DNA of 64,000 bases, from positions 144,097 to 208,096 of the forward strand of contig JAAOMT010000135.1 of NCBI GenBank assembly GCA_016748015.1, given 5' to 3'. The position numbers were made by a program, and so were the translations under genes. A model generated the notes under the pieces. That model was not told the DNA's origin. It was given only the letters and a program-made list of their open reading frames with translations, and did no database searches. The DNA is from Geosiphon pyriformis (lineage: Eukaryota; Glomeromycota; Glomeromycetes; Archaeosporales; Geosiphonaceae). Below, one piece after another: positions 1 to 11,559 of this stretch (the stretch's first letter is position 1; each line of letters opens with the position of its first letter).

Positions 1-3000
1 TGACAACCAGTGAACTACTGGAAATCAAAAACAACCCTCTATTTCTTTCTGAACCCAAATATGTTCAAACTTTTGATGTCTTTGGCAACATTGAAAACAA
101 TTTAGAATAATTCCATGAATATTACCAGTGACTAGCACTCACTAGATAAGAATAAGAGTAGTGTTTAAAACAGTTGAATACTCGATTATGTCAATATTGT
201 TTAATTTCCTGTAACTTTTAATATTGTAATAAGTGTCACCTCATTTACAATCTACTACCATGCATGATCTATGCAATCCAAGAGGAAGAAGAACCAATCA
301 GCAGCTGTAGATCGGAATCAGAATTACTGTTCAATTTTAATTCAAACTTCTATAATAATGATGACAAAAATAACAGTTCCAGCTCTATTTAAAATAGCAA
401 CAAAAATTATAATGATTCAAACTCCGATTCAAACCCCAAACAATACATCATGCTCCCTGACCTCTTTAAGGAGCAGAAACTAAAATGGTTTAGTGATAAT
501 AATAAAGATATTATGCCAGAATGTGTGCACAATACTAATACAGGGTTTGATCTGAGATATCCAAAAAAAGATGCCATCAAATTGAAACCACACTCACACA
601 CCTGCATTGATCTTAAAATAGCACTGAAAATTCTAGCAACAACAATGGTTCAATTAGCATCTAGGAGTAGTTTAATGAAAAAAAAATTCAACATCACAGA
701 AAGAGTAATTAACACAGGATATGTAAGAAATATCATTGCTATGCTACAAAATAACTCAGAAAAAGCCTATATCATAGAGCCAAATGAAAAGATAGCACAG
801 GCAATATTCTTGCCTCTGGTTAAAGTAGTTTAATTAATATCAATAGAAAACAGGGAAGAATTAGGAATTACAGCTAGAGAAATACAGGGATTTAGATTAA
901 CAGATAGAATAGACATACCAGTTAATATGGCAGAGGAAAAAATTATTGACAAGAGAGAAATTATTTTCACCTGTTAATCAATTTCCATTCTACCATATGA
1001 CCAATACATGTTAACTATAGAAAAAAAAATGAAAAGTTAAGTTCAGATGTTTGAAGCAGAAACAACCATTTGTGAAACAGGAGAGATTGGATTCACCAAT
1101 CTTTATATATCAGCTAAAAACTCTAAACACATTAAAATTCTTATCTACAACACAATTGGAGATGTCATTAAGATACCAAAAGGAATCATAATCAGATACT
1201 TAAGCATTGAAGTCGAAAATCAACCACCAAGCACCATTCCAGACTTTCCACAACTTTGCAGATATGTGGATATTACATCACAAACAATATATGGACAGGA
1301 AGAATGTTATCTGTTCCAACTAAAACAATTGGAACAAATAAACTTGGAAAACTTAGACTCACTTCAATGGATGCAACTTAAGATATTATTTAACAACTTC
1401 AATGATATTTTTGCCAACAAAAATGAATTTGGCAAAACCAACATAATCCAGCACCAGATTAAGACTGAAGATGCAATGCCAATCAAACAAAGAGCATACA
1501 AAGTACTCCCAGCTAGCCATGAGATCATTCATCAAGAAATTAATCAGATGCTTAACAACAGGCTAATTCAGTTATCAATGAGTCTATGATTATCACCAGT
1601 AGTATTAGTCCATAAGAAAAATAGAAAAATCTGTTTTTGTGTAGATTACTGGAAACTGAATAAAGTAACCAAAGGAAATAGCTACCTGACTCCAAAAATC
1701 CAAGAATTGTTCAACACTTTTGGAGAAAAAAAATAGTTTTCAACTTTAGACTTAGACAGTAGTTATTGGCAAGTAGCCATAAAACCAGAAAATAAAGAGA
1801 AAACAGCTTTTACAACACAAAAAGAGAATTTTGAATTTGAGGTTATACTATTTGGCTTAATGAATGCTCCAGCCACATTCCAATGGCTTATGGAAATTGT
1901 TTATATCAAACTGCTATAAAAATCAGTAGTTGTATACTTAAACAACACTAATGTGTTCTCAAAAACATTTAATAATTATCTGTATTATTTCCAACAAGTA
2001 TTTGAAAGACTCAGACAAGCAAAATTGAAATTAAATGTCAACAAATGTTTTTTTGGCAAAACAGAACTCAAGTTTTTGGAACATGTTGTGAGCAAAAATA
2101 GTATTAAAACAAATTCAGACAAGATTGAAATTGTTAAAAACTTTCTAGTACCAAATAATTTCACAGAATTAAGAGCATTCTTGGGATTTGCTAGATACTA
2201 CTGTCATTTTATCAAAAATTTTTCCAAAATAGCTCAACCATTATACCAACTCCAAACAAAGAACACCAAATATGAATAAACAGAAACTCAGCAAAAAGCT
2301 TTTGATATATTAAGAAGAAAGTTTATTCAAGCTCCAGTACTGATCTATCCAGATCATAGCAAGCTATTCATAATCATAACTAATATATCTGATTAAGCAT
2401 TGGGAGTGGTATTATTGCAGAAAAAACTAGATGGACAAGAACACCTAGTAGCATATGCTAGTAAAAGCTTAAGTCCAGCTAAAAAAAACTATGGAATTCT
2501 AATGCTAGAACACTTGGCTATTTATTGAACTGTTATCAAATAGAAAGAATACTTGAGTCAAAAGTTTGATATATATACTGATTATAAAGAATTGACTTTG
2601 ATCCAGAAGCAAAAATTTGGAAACAATCACTATGCCAGATGAAAAATAAAATTTTCACCATTTAATTATACAGTACATTACAAAAAAGGAAAAGAAAACA
2701 GAAATGCTAACAGCTTGTCACAAATGAAACAAATCTAAAAAGACAATTTCAACCCAAAAATATAACAAAAAGATAAATATACAAAAATACCAACAATTTC
2801 AACATAATATATAGATACCCAATTGTTCAAGGAAAACTTATCTCAAAAGGAACAAAACAACATAAAACAGCAATCAAAATATTTTATCAACCATCAAAAT
2901 ATACTTTACTAAAAGAACAAAAGAAATTCAGATCAATCAATAAGAGTAATTACAGAACTAGAAAAAGAGACAATCTTATTCAACATGTACTTAGATTCAA

Positions 3001-4845
3001 CAACAGGACATTTTCATAAAGAAGCAACCATAGAAAGAACCAGAAAAAGATACTATTGGCCATTAATGTATCTAGACATTATTCAATATGTTCAAAATTG
3101 TGATGCTTGTTAAAAAAGAGGTGAAACAAAACCCAGTGAACCATTAAGACCAATCAAAGTAAGACAATCATTCAATTGTATTGGAATTGACTTAGTTAAA
3201 CTATTAACAATTACCAGTAGAAGCAACAGATATATCACAGTAGTCATGAATTATCTTACAAAATGGCCAAAAGCAAAAGCCATTCAAAGAGCAAATGTAG
3301 AATCTGTTGCCAAATTTGTCTATTAAGATTTGATCTGTTGACATAGATGTTCAAAAAAACTACTATCAGATCAAGAAACTCACTTTGTGAATAGAACATT
3401 GGCAGAATTAAGTCAAAAATTTGGAATAAAAAGACTATTATCATCACTATACCATCCACAAACAAATGGATTAGTTGAAAAATTCAAAAAAATACTGTGT
3501 GAAGCAATAGTCAAGATCAGCCAAGAAAACCAGAATAAATAGAATTTGTTCATATTATCAGTATTATTTGCTTACAGAACAATGAAACAAAACACTATAC
3601 AAACAACATCATTTGAATTAGTATATAGTAGAACAACAATATTACCAGTTGAAATAGAAATCAAAACATATCCAACAGAACCAATAATAGAAGAAAATTT
3701 TCAAAGAACATTGTTGAAAAAAACATATGACTTAATGGAAACACTAAAAAACAAATGGTAAAAGCAGCTGATAATATTCAAAAGTCACAAGAAAAACAAA
3801 AAGAAAGACACAATAACCAACTACCAGATAAACCAGTCAAATTCAGGATTGGAGACAAAGTACTTATATATCATACCAAAGCAGAAAAACAATGGAGTGG
3901 AAAATTTGATTCCAAATAGGATGGACCATTTCACATAGAAGAAATTCTAGGAAATGGAGCTTATAAATTAAGATGGAACAACAAAATCTTAGCCAAAGCA
4001 GCACATAGTGATCGACTGAAACCATATTATCATATAGTGTTACTATCTACCAGTAATATTCCACAATTAGGAGTACAGAGAATACTAGTTCAACCAGATA
4101 AGATTTCATGAGATCTGAAACCAATCATAGTTATTAAACCAAACACATTAAATTAAACAACCAAAAGAATATATAAAGACATGATATATGAAACAAAAGC
4201 AACAAAGAAAAATAAAAATACCAGACCATATTCATATTTTAACTCAACAGTTGTTTCAGACTTTAAGTTAGCAGCAAGTGAACATAGAAATTATTATTAA
4301 CAACCAAACAATCTGTTATTGAAACACCAAACAAAAAAGGAAAAACACATCATACCAGTAACCACAAAAACAGTCAATAAACTGGTCAGATAAAATAGTA
4401 GAAAAAGTAAAGAACACTTTTGAAAAGATAACTGTTATGGTTTTAATAAAAAAACTAATGAAAAAAAATTGGAACCAATAGATAAACCAATTTCCAATAT
4501 TATACTGTTACTATCAATTGGAACAGAAAGTAGATATTTAGAAGTTATATTTTGACAAATCTAAGAGAATCTTTAATCAAGAGATAATCCAGAAAATTGA
4601 AGATACTATTAAAAAAAAAAAAAACTTAACACTACATATCAGAACTATTTATCGACTACACACTATATTTCAAAACTATCCAGAAGTATTGTTACACTCT
4701 AACATGGAAACAATAACCATTAACCAATGGGGAAGAATAAACAACTCACAGATTAAAAAAATAAAGAGTAGAGTGGAACAGACACTACTTGAAAAGAAAA
4801 TATTTAACATAATTCAAAATAAAAATTTTAATGGAGCTCAATATT
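1..4845 (+). pseudogene. TE1 copy A: Ty3/gypsy-type pol polyprotein, degenerate, 5' end outside window
   Basis: Remnant of a Ty3-like polyprotein read across many stops and shifts. Order: acidic linker (1-445), dUTPase (450-985), small beta-domain (1047-1300), RT (about 1440-2275), RNase H (2280-2735), integrase (2985-3770), GPY/F module (about 3840-4130, with DGPFHIEEILGNGAYKLR) and a further C-terminal region to about 4845. The RT box reads YLNN at 1935-1946, so both catalytic Asp are Asn. The RNase H first Asp is Asn (ITNIS) and the last is Asn (NANSLS). The integrase keeps D (GIDLV), D (LLSDQ) and E (LVEKF), but the first zinc His is Tyr (MYLDS). Many stops sit where copies B or C have Gln or Trp. 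Same family as copies B (minus) and C (+). Confidence 0.9.
450..985 (+). pseudogene. dUTPase domain of TE1 copy A
   Basis: Trimeric-type dUTPase domain embedded in the polyprotein; the family hydrolyses dUTP to dUMP and PPi. Motif 1 appears as NTNTGFDLRY (copy B has DTDAGFDLRY), so two Asp-to-Asn and one Ala-to-Thr, all G-to-A. Motif 3 is VINTGYVRNI (others IIDAGY), losing the catalytic-region Asp. The EKIAQAIF motif 4 is preserved. A stop follows VKVV at about 833, and the glycine-rich motif 5 beyond it is eroded (GFRLTDRID). Inactive as read. A free-standing host dUTPase is unlikely because the reading continues into RT and the same module recurs at the same place in copies B and C. Confidence 0.85.
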
Positions 4846-4862
4846 AAAAAAGAAGGAGATAA
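4846..4862 (+). other. Polypurine tract of TE1 copy A
   Basis: Purine run AAAAAAGAAGGAGATAA immediately before the 3' LTR. The same tract, complemented, flanks the copy B LTR at 14442-14457. Expected plus-strand priming site. Confidence 0.75.
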
Positions 4863-5669
4863 TATTACTCATAAAAGAAAACAGATATAGAAATAGTAGA
4901 CCAATAAAAGAGTAGTAGTTAGCATGTGAGCATATTGCTCAGCAATATAGAGCAATATTAGAAAATTAGGACACATTGCTCAGCAATGTAAGCATTGCTT
5001 AAGAAATCATAGCACATTGCTTGGGAATGTGAGTGATCTTATAGAACATCAATTATGTATATATAGCAGTAGTATTAGAAAAAAAAAAGACAGACCTCTC
5101 AGTTTAGATTTAATCTAAGCAACCTTTTATTTACAAATATCAAATAAATAATTATTTACTATCTTAATTTACTCTTTACTATCAACACTTTATGTTGATA
5201 GTAATTGATACTTAAATACACTGGAACAATAGCTCTTAATCATAGCTATTAACAGAATATTAACATTCATTGTCTTGGCTTATTTTTTTTATTTTTTTTT
5301 TATTTTTTTTTGTTATTTCTTCTGTTTTACTAATTGATTTAAGAGTAAAAGCACTGAATTATTGATGTCAAAGATAGTCTGATAAAAGACTCCAAAGAAA
5401 AGATATAACATTGAAAATTTAAGGATAGCTTACCAGAAGGACATTTCTGCCAGATTACCAGCCACTATGCTGAGAAAAAAATTTGATAGAATTGTAATTC
5501 TGGGAGACTACTGAGAAGACAACCATTGAATCTCTGTTTATTATACAAAAAACTCAACCAAACTCTTCAGATACAAATAAACTACAGATATTACCAATTA
5601 AGAAAGCAATTGAGCACCAAGTTATGGATTTGTTATTTGATTTGAGACTCCAAATAATCATCTGTAACA
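4863..5669 (+). repeat. 3' LTR of TE1 copy A
   Basis: About 807 bp, starting TATTACTC (ancestral TG decayed to TA) and ending GTAACA. U3 (about 4920-5040) holds tandem dyads around ATTGCTCAGCAATG. A TATA box TATATATAG is at 5058-5066, followed by an AATAAATAATTATT region. Aligns by eye with the copy B LTRs throughout. The partner 5' LTR is off the window, so the target duplication (right side CTAT, 5670-5673) cannot be confirmed. Confidence 0.85.
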
Positions 5670-5814
5670 CTATATATATTGTTAAAAATTTTTCTTTTGT
5701 TAATTTTCTGGTCATGATAAGACCAAGAAATTTATCAAAGTTATAGCTTTCTTTTTTTTCTTTTCTCTTTGTTTCCATTAATTATTTTTTCAAATCCTCA
5801 TATTTTTGTTATAA

Positions 5815-7751
5815 TGAAACTGGTGGACATGTTTGCTGGTGGTTTTGATACTGATTCAACTAGTTTGAAGACTTGTTTGAATGCCAAAAAAAAATATGTA
5901 AACAACATCTACTCTTGTAGTGCATCCTACAAGAAACTGAAAAAATCTGTAGATAGTAGTATAATTGACTCATTTACTGATTTTTTGAATTTAAATAATG
6001 TTAGTAGTGCCAGTATTAAATCTGTGGTTTCTTAGAAAAGTAACATTGGCAGTATTAACAACATTGCAAATATTAGTGGTCTATTAGACATTAAAAATAT
6101 AAAAAACATAGTTGTTAAGAAAATGAGCTATACAGATTCAAATACTTCAAATAATGTTGAAAATATAGATAAATCTATACTAAAGAAAACTTGCATCTGA
6201 ACTTATGTGTTAGGCCACTCTCTAAAAGCACTTTTGTTCAATAACATGGGTGATAGTGACAACATTTTGGCTCTTCTGTCTTTTAAGTTTGCTGGCTCCA
6301 ATTAACTGCTATTGGTTGAGTCATGTGTTATAAAAAGATGAAGCTTTAAGCCTGTTAAATTATTTGCATTAGATGTTGAGCTGTCTGCTGTGCCAAGTAA
6401 AACTAATAGTAATAAGTTAATTGCTATTAAGAAAGTCTTCTATTAAATTAATAATTTTGGAGGAGTTTCTACTCTCTCAAAATTTTCAGGAATTATCAGA
6501 TTATCTTTTACTTTAGAATCTAATTTGAAAAAGACAAGAGATTTGGCTTTTAGTAAAAATATTTTGGTCAATAATAAGATAAAGAAAGTAAATAACTGAT
6601 TAAATCAGGAAGTAATTGTCAAGAAAATCTCAGTTGATCTTTTCAAATCAGCTGTGGAGTCAGTTTTTTCTAAGTTTGGTAAGATTGTATCAATCAAGAT
6701 ATAGCTGATTGGTCTTTAGCAAAAGATTCTGGTGGAATATAAATCATTTAAAACAGCTAATTTGGTTGCAGCTAGATGATCTGTACTTATAAGAAAGAAT
6801 TCTGTTCATGTAACAAAAGTAATTAATGATAAACAAATATGAGTATTTAAGGATTAACATTGTGCTTTGCTATATACACTACCAGTTGGCATTATTGCTT
6901 ATGATTTCTCTAATTTATTGGCTTCTTATGATGGAAAAACTTGTGTTATTGGCCACAATAAGTATGTTGTGATTTGTTTTAATAATGAAACATCCAGATT
7001 GGCTGCTGTTGGTTCAATTTTTGTCTTTAAAAGTGTGAATTTGTATTGAACTAGTCTTTTTTTGGCTTGCTGTGCTTATTGTAAACAATTTGGTCATGTT
7101 TCCATTAATTGCTTAGTAAATAAGAATTCTGGTGTTCATGGTAAGTGGTTGGTAACTTCTCAGAATCAGATTTATCTGGCCAATATTTATAAGAAGAAAC
7201 AGGCACCCATCACTTGTTTGGTTTTTTTTAATGACAAAACTTGGGCCCAAATTGCTGGTGGCTCTTCTTCTTATGTGGTTTTATCAGATTCTTTTGGTGC
7301 TGATTTGTTTTTGGGTTTAAAACTTATCTTAGTGGTTTCTAGTTTTCTTGACATTTCTAGTTTAACTGTTTATTTAAATTCTTTGAAGTGTTCTTTGGAG
7401 CTTTTGGTTGATTATGTATTTGGTATTTTGAAAAAGTTGAGTTTTGTTGAAATAATGCTATTGGCACTCTTTTTTTATATTCTCCTTTTGGTTATTCCTG
7501 AGTCTTTGGTTTCAAGTTTGAATGTAGATATAATTTTGGATAGTGCATTGATGTTATTTGCTTCTCCTTTCTTGGTTGTTAATGATGCAGTTGCAGATTT
7601 CAGTTCAAGTAGTTCTAGGGTGTTAACCTCTAAAGTGGGTGGTTTAAAGTCGAAAACAATGGCTTTGGAAGCATTAGTAAATTTGGTTTTGGAGAAATTA
7701 AATCATTTGTGTTCTGGTTTGGGTTCATCAACTTTTTTCTTATCTCAATGA
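5815..7751 (+). pseudogene. LINE-alpha copy 1 ORF1: RRM-like domain plus CCHC zinc knuckle
   Basis: Nucleic-acid-binding ORF1 protein interrupted by stops (for example at 6033, 6198 and 6304). In order: a Ser/Asn/Lys-rich N-terminus starting at MKLVDMFAGGF; an RRM-like stretch at about 6610-6780 (VKKISVDLFKSAVESVFSKF, then ILVEYKSFKTANLVAAR); a clean C-x2-C-x4-H-x4-C knuckle at 7071-7112 (CAYCKQFGHVSINC); a Ser-rich hydrophobic region; and a C-terminal segment ending at 7751. ORF1 products of this LINE type bind element RNA. The longest open stretch is 7062-7751. The RRM call is by pattern only. Confidence 0.8.
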
Positions 7752-7779
7752 GTCAATTGGTTTGGAAATTTGCTATGTG

Positions 7780-8711
7780 CAATGTTAAAGATATGAACAA
7801 TCCTGTTAAGCAAAAAAATATTATTTGTTGATATAAGGAAATGAACAATTTGGTCACCATCATCATTGAAACAAAGTTGAAAGACAAAGTTCATTCTTGG
7901 ATTATAAATAAATTTGATGGAATTCATGTGTTTACTTCTGGTTTAAAGTCTGACTATTTGGGCTTTGGTATTACTGTTATAATGAACATTGGTTTGGCAA
8001 AACATGTATGAAAGATTTCGAAGATGGCTGGTAGACTCTTGTCTATAAAGCTGTTTTTTAAAAATAAGTTATCTGTTTTAATTTTGGGCCTTTATGTTGG
8101 TGTGCTCTAGCCATACATTTGTTTCAAGCTAATGATGTCAACTCACTAATTGTGAAGACAGTGAATGAATCTTCTTTTGTTGTCTTGGATAAGAACTTCA
8201 ATAAGAATGGTTTGTACAAATATGCCAGTTTCAAAAAGTGTCTTAATTTGGGGTTGGTAAATTTTTTGTCAGGTAGTCCAGTTGTTAAAAGTTCTACATA
8301 GAAGAATTTGAGGGGTGCCAAAAAGACAATAGATTTTGTGTTCATTTCTTCAAACTTGGTCAATATAATAGTGAGTTATGATGTTTTGGATATTAGTAAA
8401 CACTTTAACACTAATTACCATGTTGTCTTTATGTTTATAAGTCTGAGTAGTCTGTTAAATATATAATTAAATTTACTTTATAAACAGACAAATAGGGATT
8501 GTTAGAAGTTTGATGTCAAGGGTACTAGTAAAACAGATTAGTATAGGTTTAAAGAGTCTATGGCAGTTAATATGACATTGTTTTCTGATGAGTTTGTTGT
8601 TTTCAAGGGGTTTCTAGATCTAGATGCTATGTGAAATGTTGTTTGCAAAGTAATATGTCTCTTGGCAAATAAGATCTTCAAAAAAAAGTGGTTCAAAGGT
8701 TATGATAGTGT
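7780..8711 (+). pseudogene. LINE-alpha copy 1 APE-type endonuclease domain
   Basis: N-terminal part of ORF2. Family landmarks seen in shifting frames: ETKL (about 7869-7880), KNFNKNG in the place of the usual DFN box (about 8191-8211), IDFVFISSNL (about 8331-8360) and an NTNYHVVF segment at the usual DH box position (Asp replaced). Apurinic-type endonucleases nick the target for target-primed reverse transcription. Stops at 7832, 8010 and 8109 plus a frame change make it dead. It is cut by TE2 at 8711. Confidence 0.75.
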
Positions 8712-9462
8712 TGTTACAAGTTGAAATAACAAGCTAACAGATAACAAAGGAGAACAGAATTGTAGAGTAATGAAAGAAATCAAAGAGAATTCAATTTTAA
8801 AGAGCAAATTGAGTGAGTATAGATTCAATGTACAAGATTAGTCTTATAAAATATCTTAGTCATTATATTTTTCAAAAGATAACTGAAAAATCTGAAGGTA
8901 GAGAAATAGTTCATACTGTCAACAAATAATTACATACTGGTATAATTCTATGCCTTACATTAATGCTCTTAAAATTCAATATCAGATATTAGATATACTC
9001 TTTAGTCATGTTTTATTCAATAATCTTCAAATGCTATAATTACATGTTTCAAGAAAAAGGTAAAAAATAACCAACAAGTAATCTTTTATCCCAAGATATT
9101 CAGATACTTGAAGATAAGAAAAGAGAAATTAGTGATAAGAAAATGATTAAAATAAAAGTTGTTATTTTATTTATTTTCTTTCTTTAATTCTTATATGCTT
9201 TTCTATAGCTAAAAGATTTATTGTTTATATAACTATCAAAAGTAGTCAATAATCAAGTCAATAACTAGATCAATAATCAGATCAATAATTAGATCAATAA
9301 TCAAGTCAATAACTAGGTCAATGATCAGGTTAATAATCAGGTCAATAGTCAAGTCAATAATCAGATCAATGATCACTATCTAAAAATAAAGTGGCAAATT
9401 ATGTAACATCAATGGCTAATACATGTGATAATTAATAAAAAGTGTAAGTTTCAACTGTAATA
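8712..9462 (-). repeat. 3' LTR of TE2
   Basis: About 751 bp, plus-strand edges TGTTACAAG and TGTAATA (CA decayed to TA). U3 contains eleven 12-bp units of the type TCAATAATCAGA at 9246-9377, next to a minus-strand TATATAAAC box near 9220. The partner LTR (27792-27896 plus 38857-39397) carries only about two units. The integrase-downstream reading frame ends inside this LTR. Confidence 0.85.
9246..9377. repeat. 12-bp minisatellite in TE2 U3
   Basis: Eleven consecutive 12-base units, consensus TCAATAATCAGA with mainly transition variants. The same array has about two units near 39289-39312 and three near 44998-45036, so it has expanded or contracted between LTR copies. Confidence 0.85.
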
Positions 9463-10490
9463 TTATCTTCTTTAAAGAGATTAAGCTCTGGCAAAATCAA
9501 GTTATTCATGAAATAATCTATTTAAAGAGTTTTGTTTAATTCAAAACTAACTAGTTTATTGAAGTTTTTGGTAAATAAGATGTATAATATTTGAGGCAAA
9601 ATAAGTTTTGTATTCAAGAAATTAAATCTTTGTATTAGAGTTTTGGCTTTTTTAGCAATAGTTAAAATTCTAACTATATAATGCCCAAAATTTCTGCCTA
9701 TATTTCTGAGATTGTTTTTTTTATAAGTTTTATATCTTTTATAATTTCACCAAGACAACCATAGAGTTCTAATTGTCTTTCATATAACAAATTTTTATCT
9801 ATGGGCAAAATTTCTTGGATTGTTTTTCCAATTGTGCTGGAAGATAAGAATATAATTGCTGTTATACTTTTTAACAAATATTTATCCATTTTGCTACCAA
9901 TTTTTTCTCTTCTAATAGTGGTTTTTTTTGGTCTAATAACAGTATATATTTCACTGTTATCAGTTATAGTAGTCTGTTTTTCAATAGTCATAGTAGCATT
10001 TGAATAGTTTTTGATCCAATATTTATGAAAAGTATAGAAAGTGTTTTGAATATTTTGGTCCAGAAAATAATTATTCATATTGATTGAAGATACTTCTGTT
10101 TTGGGAATAGTGCATTTATTTATACTTGATTTTTGCTGATTATTTGGGTCGGTATTACCACAACAAGCAACCAATCAGGTTGTTTATAATATTTTTTGAG
10201 TCATGTATCATAAACAGGATGATCATTAAAGATAGTTCCAAATTAATCTTAAAGAATATAAGAACCCTTGTTTAAAACTTTGTTGACTAAAAAGGGTCTT
10301 TTCTATCAGTTAGAGATTTATCACCATAGATATTGTCTTTGTCTGAATGGTATTCTAATATCAAGTTATTAATACTTAAAGAAAGTGTTTTATAGGTTTT
10401 CTTTTTTTTAAGCTTTTCTTAGAACTGTTTTATCTTTTCAAAAGCAATTATTCATGCTTCTATCAAGAAGCCAAGAATGATACCAAGTTT
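9420..10490 (-). pseudogene. TE2 C-terminal domain downstream of integrase, unrecognised
   Basis: Protein-like region after the integrase, open for 158 codons at 9698-10174, then broken by stops until it ends within the LTR near 9433. It is Lys/Ile/Leu-rich, with a hydrophobic stretch SITAIIFLSSSTIG and a helical, possibly coiled segment around ERQLELYGCLGEIIKDIKLI. A second copy at 45089-45457 keeps 122 open codons with the same pattern (RQLKLYGCFGEIIENMKLI). I do not recognise the domain. It is not a chromodomain or an obvious env. Conservation between copies suggests it was once coding. Confidence 0.65.
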
Positions 10491-11330
10491 TCTTTACAAA
10501 ATGTCTTTGTAATTTCTTATTGTAATCTTTTCAAAAAGTTTTGTTTTAATGTTAGTTTCTATTGGTAGTGTTGTCATGCATCTATAGAGCAGATAAAAAG
10601 GTTTATAACTTGTTATGTCATAATTCACAGTTCTATAAGCAAACAAAGCTAAAGACAGTACTTTGTTTCATAAGTTTGTTTTTTCACTGGTTTTGGCTAA
10701 GGTTTCATATAGTGTTTTATTAAAATGTTTCACTAGGCCATTTGTTTGAGAATAGTAAAAGGAGAAAAGTTTATAATATATTCCCATTTTTTTGCAAAGT
10801 TCTTTAATCAGTGTACTGAGAAAAGCTCTTTCTTTATCAAATAAAAGTTTTTTGGAGCAGCCATGATGGCAGATAATATGTTCATAAATAAAATTGGCTA
10901 TTAAGACTGCTGTTTAGTTTGGAGTGGCTCTTGCTTCTACCCACTTTGTAAGATAGTCAGTAGCTGTAATAATGTATCTATTGTTATTAGGAGTTATTGT
11001 TAAAAGTCCAACAACATCTATACTAATTCTGTCAAATAGTTGACTAACAGAGATTGAATGAATTTTTTTTTGCAATTAAGTTTGCTTCTTCTTTGGCAAA
11101 TGTCACAGGTTTTGATATATTCAATAATGTTTTTTCTCAAAGTAGGCTAATAATAGCAAGCTAAAGTTTTCTGAATGGTTTTTGTTTTTCCAAAGTGTCC
11201 AGCTAATGGGTTAGTATACATGTTGTATATTACAATTTCTTTTTTTCAAATCTGATAACTCTTTGAAAGCAGTCAAGATTTTTTTTGTTTCTTTTATATA
11301 ATTGGTTTTGGTAGATTAAATAGAAATTTG
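10490..11330 (-). pseudogene. TE2 integrase
   Basis: Retroviral-type integrase fragments on the minus strand: zinc region with AGHFGK and CDICQRR (about 11095-11215), core with DRISIDVVGLL, YLTKWVEA, a LLFDKERAF segment at the second Asp, and YSQTNGLVKHFNKTL, where the usual catalytic Glu of the VERFN motif is Lys (about 10730-10750). Several stops and shifts. It would insert the cDNA into chromatin; inactive as read. Confidence 0.8.
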
Positions 11331-11559
11331 ATTGTTTGCACAAATGTTTTCTTTGCTGTCAAGTGTATTTTGGTGGGTATTGTCTTTTACTCAAAAATTT
11401 TATTAAGGCAGAATAGTTGTCCAAGTCTATTATTGTGTTTGTTAAAAAAAGAATTATTAATAATTAAGATGAATTGGTTTAAGAAGCTTGTATTGTCACT
11501 GAATGATAAGTTTAGAGAGAGCATCAGCATTTTGATGATTTGTTCTTTTGTGGTGTTGA

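Larger units (their letters stand above)
5674..8711 (+). mobile_element. LINE-alpha copy 1, left part (5' UTR, ORF1, endonuclease)
   Basis: Left part of a non-LTR retrotransposon whose right part resumes at 39398. The 5' UTR (5674-5814) resembles 58600-58740 (shared TTTTCTGG, TTATCAAAG and CTCTTTGT stretches). ORF1 begins near 5815 and ORF2 near 7780. The left part ends at GTGT (8708-8711), the target duplication of TE2. Removing 8712-39401 joins ...YDSV to FTKKS... in one frame, and the copy at 58.6-64 kb is continuous across the same point. Without its inserts this LINE is about 6.9 kb. Confidence 0.9.

Noticed and set aside
450-833. Free-standing host dUTPase gene
   Set aside because: It is followed by RT and integrase, and the same block occurs in copies B and C at the same place.
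1-4845. Recoded stops (alternative genetic code) as a reason for in-frame TAA/TAG/TGA
   Set aside because: Uricase ends at TAG and TMEM14 at TGA, with no internal stops in the spliced frames. In the elements the three stops replace several different residues and vary between copies.
4920-5040. Regular repeats with dyads that might be a CRISPR array
   Set aside because: Units are short, contiguous or irregular, lie in the U3 of LTRs, and recur in all LTRs of the family. The genome is eukaryotic with spliced genes.
7062-7751. 229-codon frame as a separate membrane protein (hydrophobic stretches)
   Set aside because: It starts with the CCHC knuckle of LINE ORF1 and is collinear with the copy at 60.0-60.66 kb.
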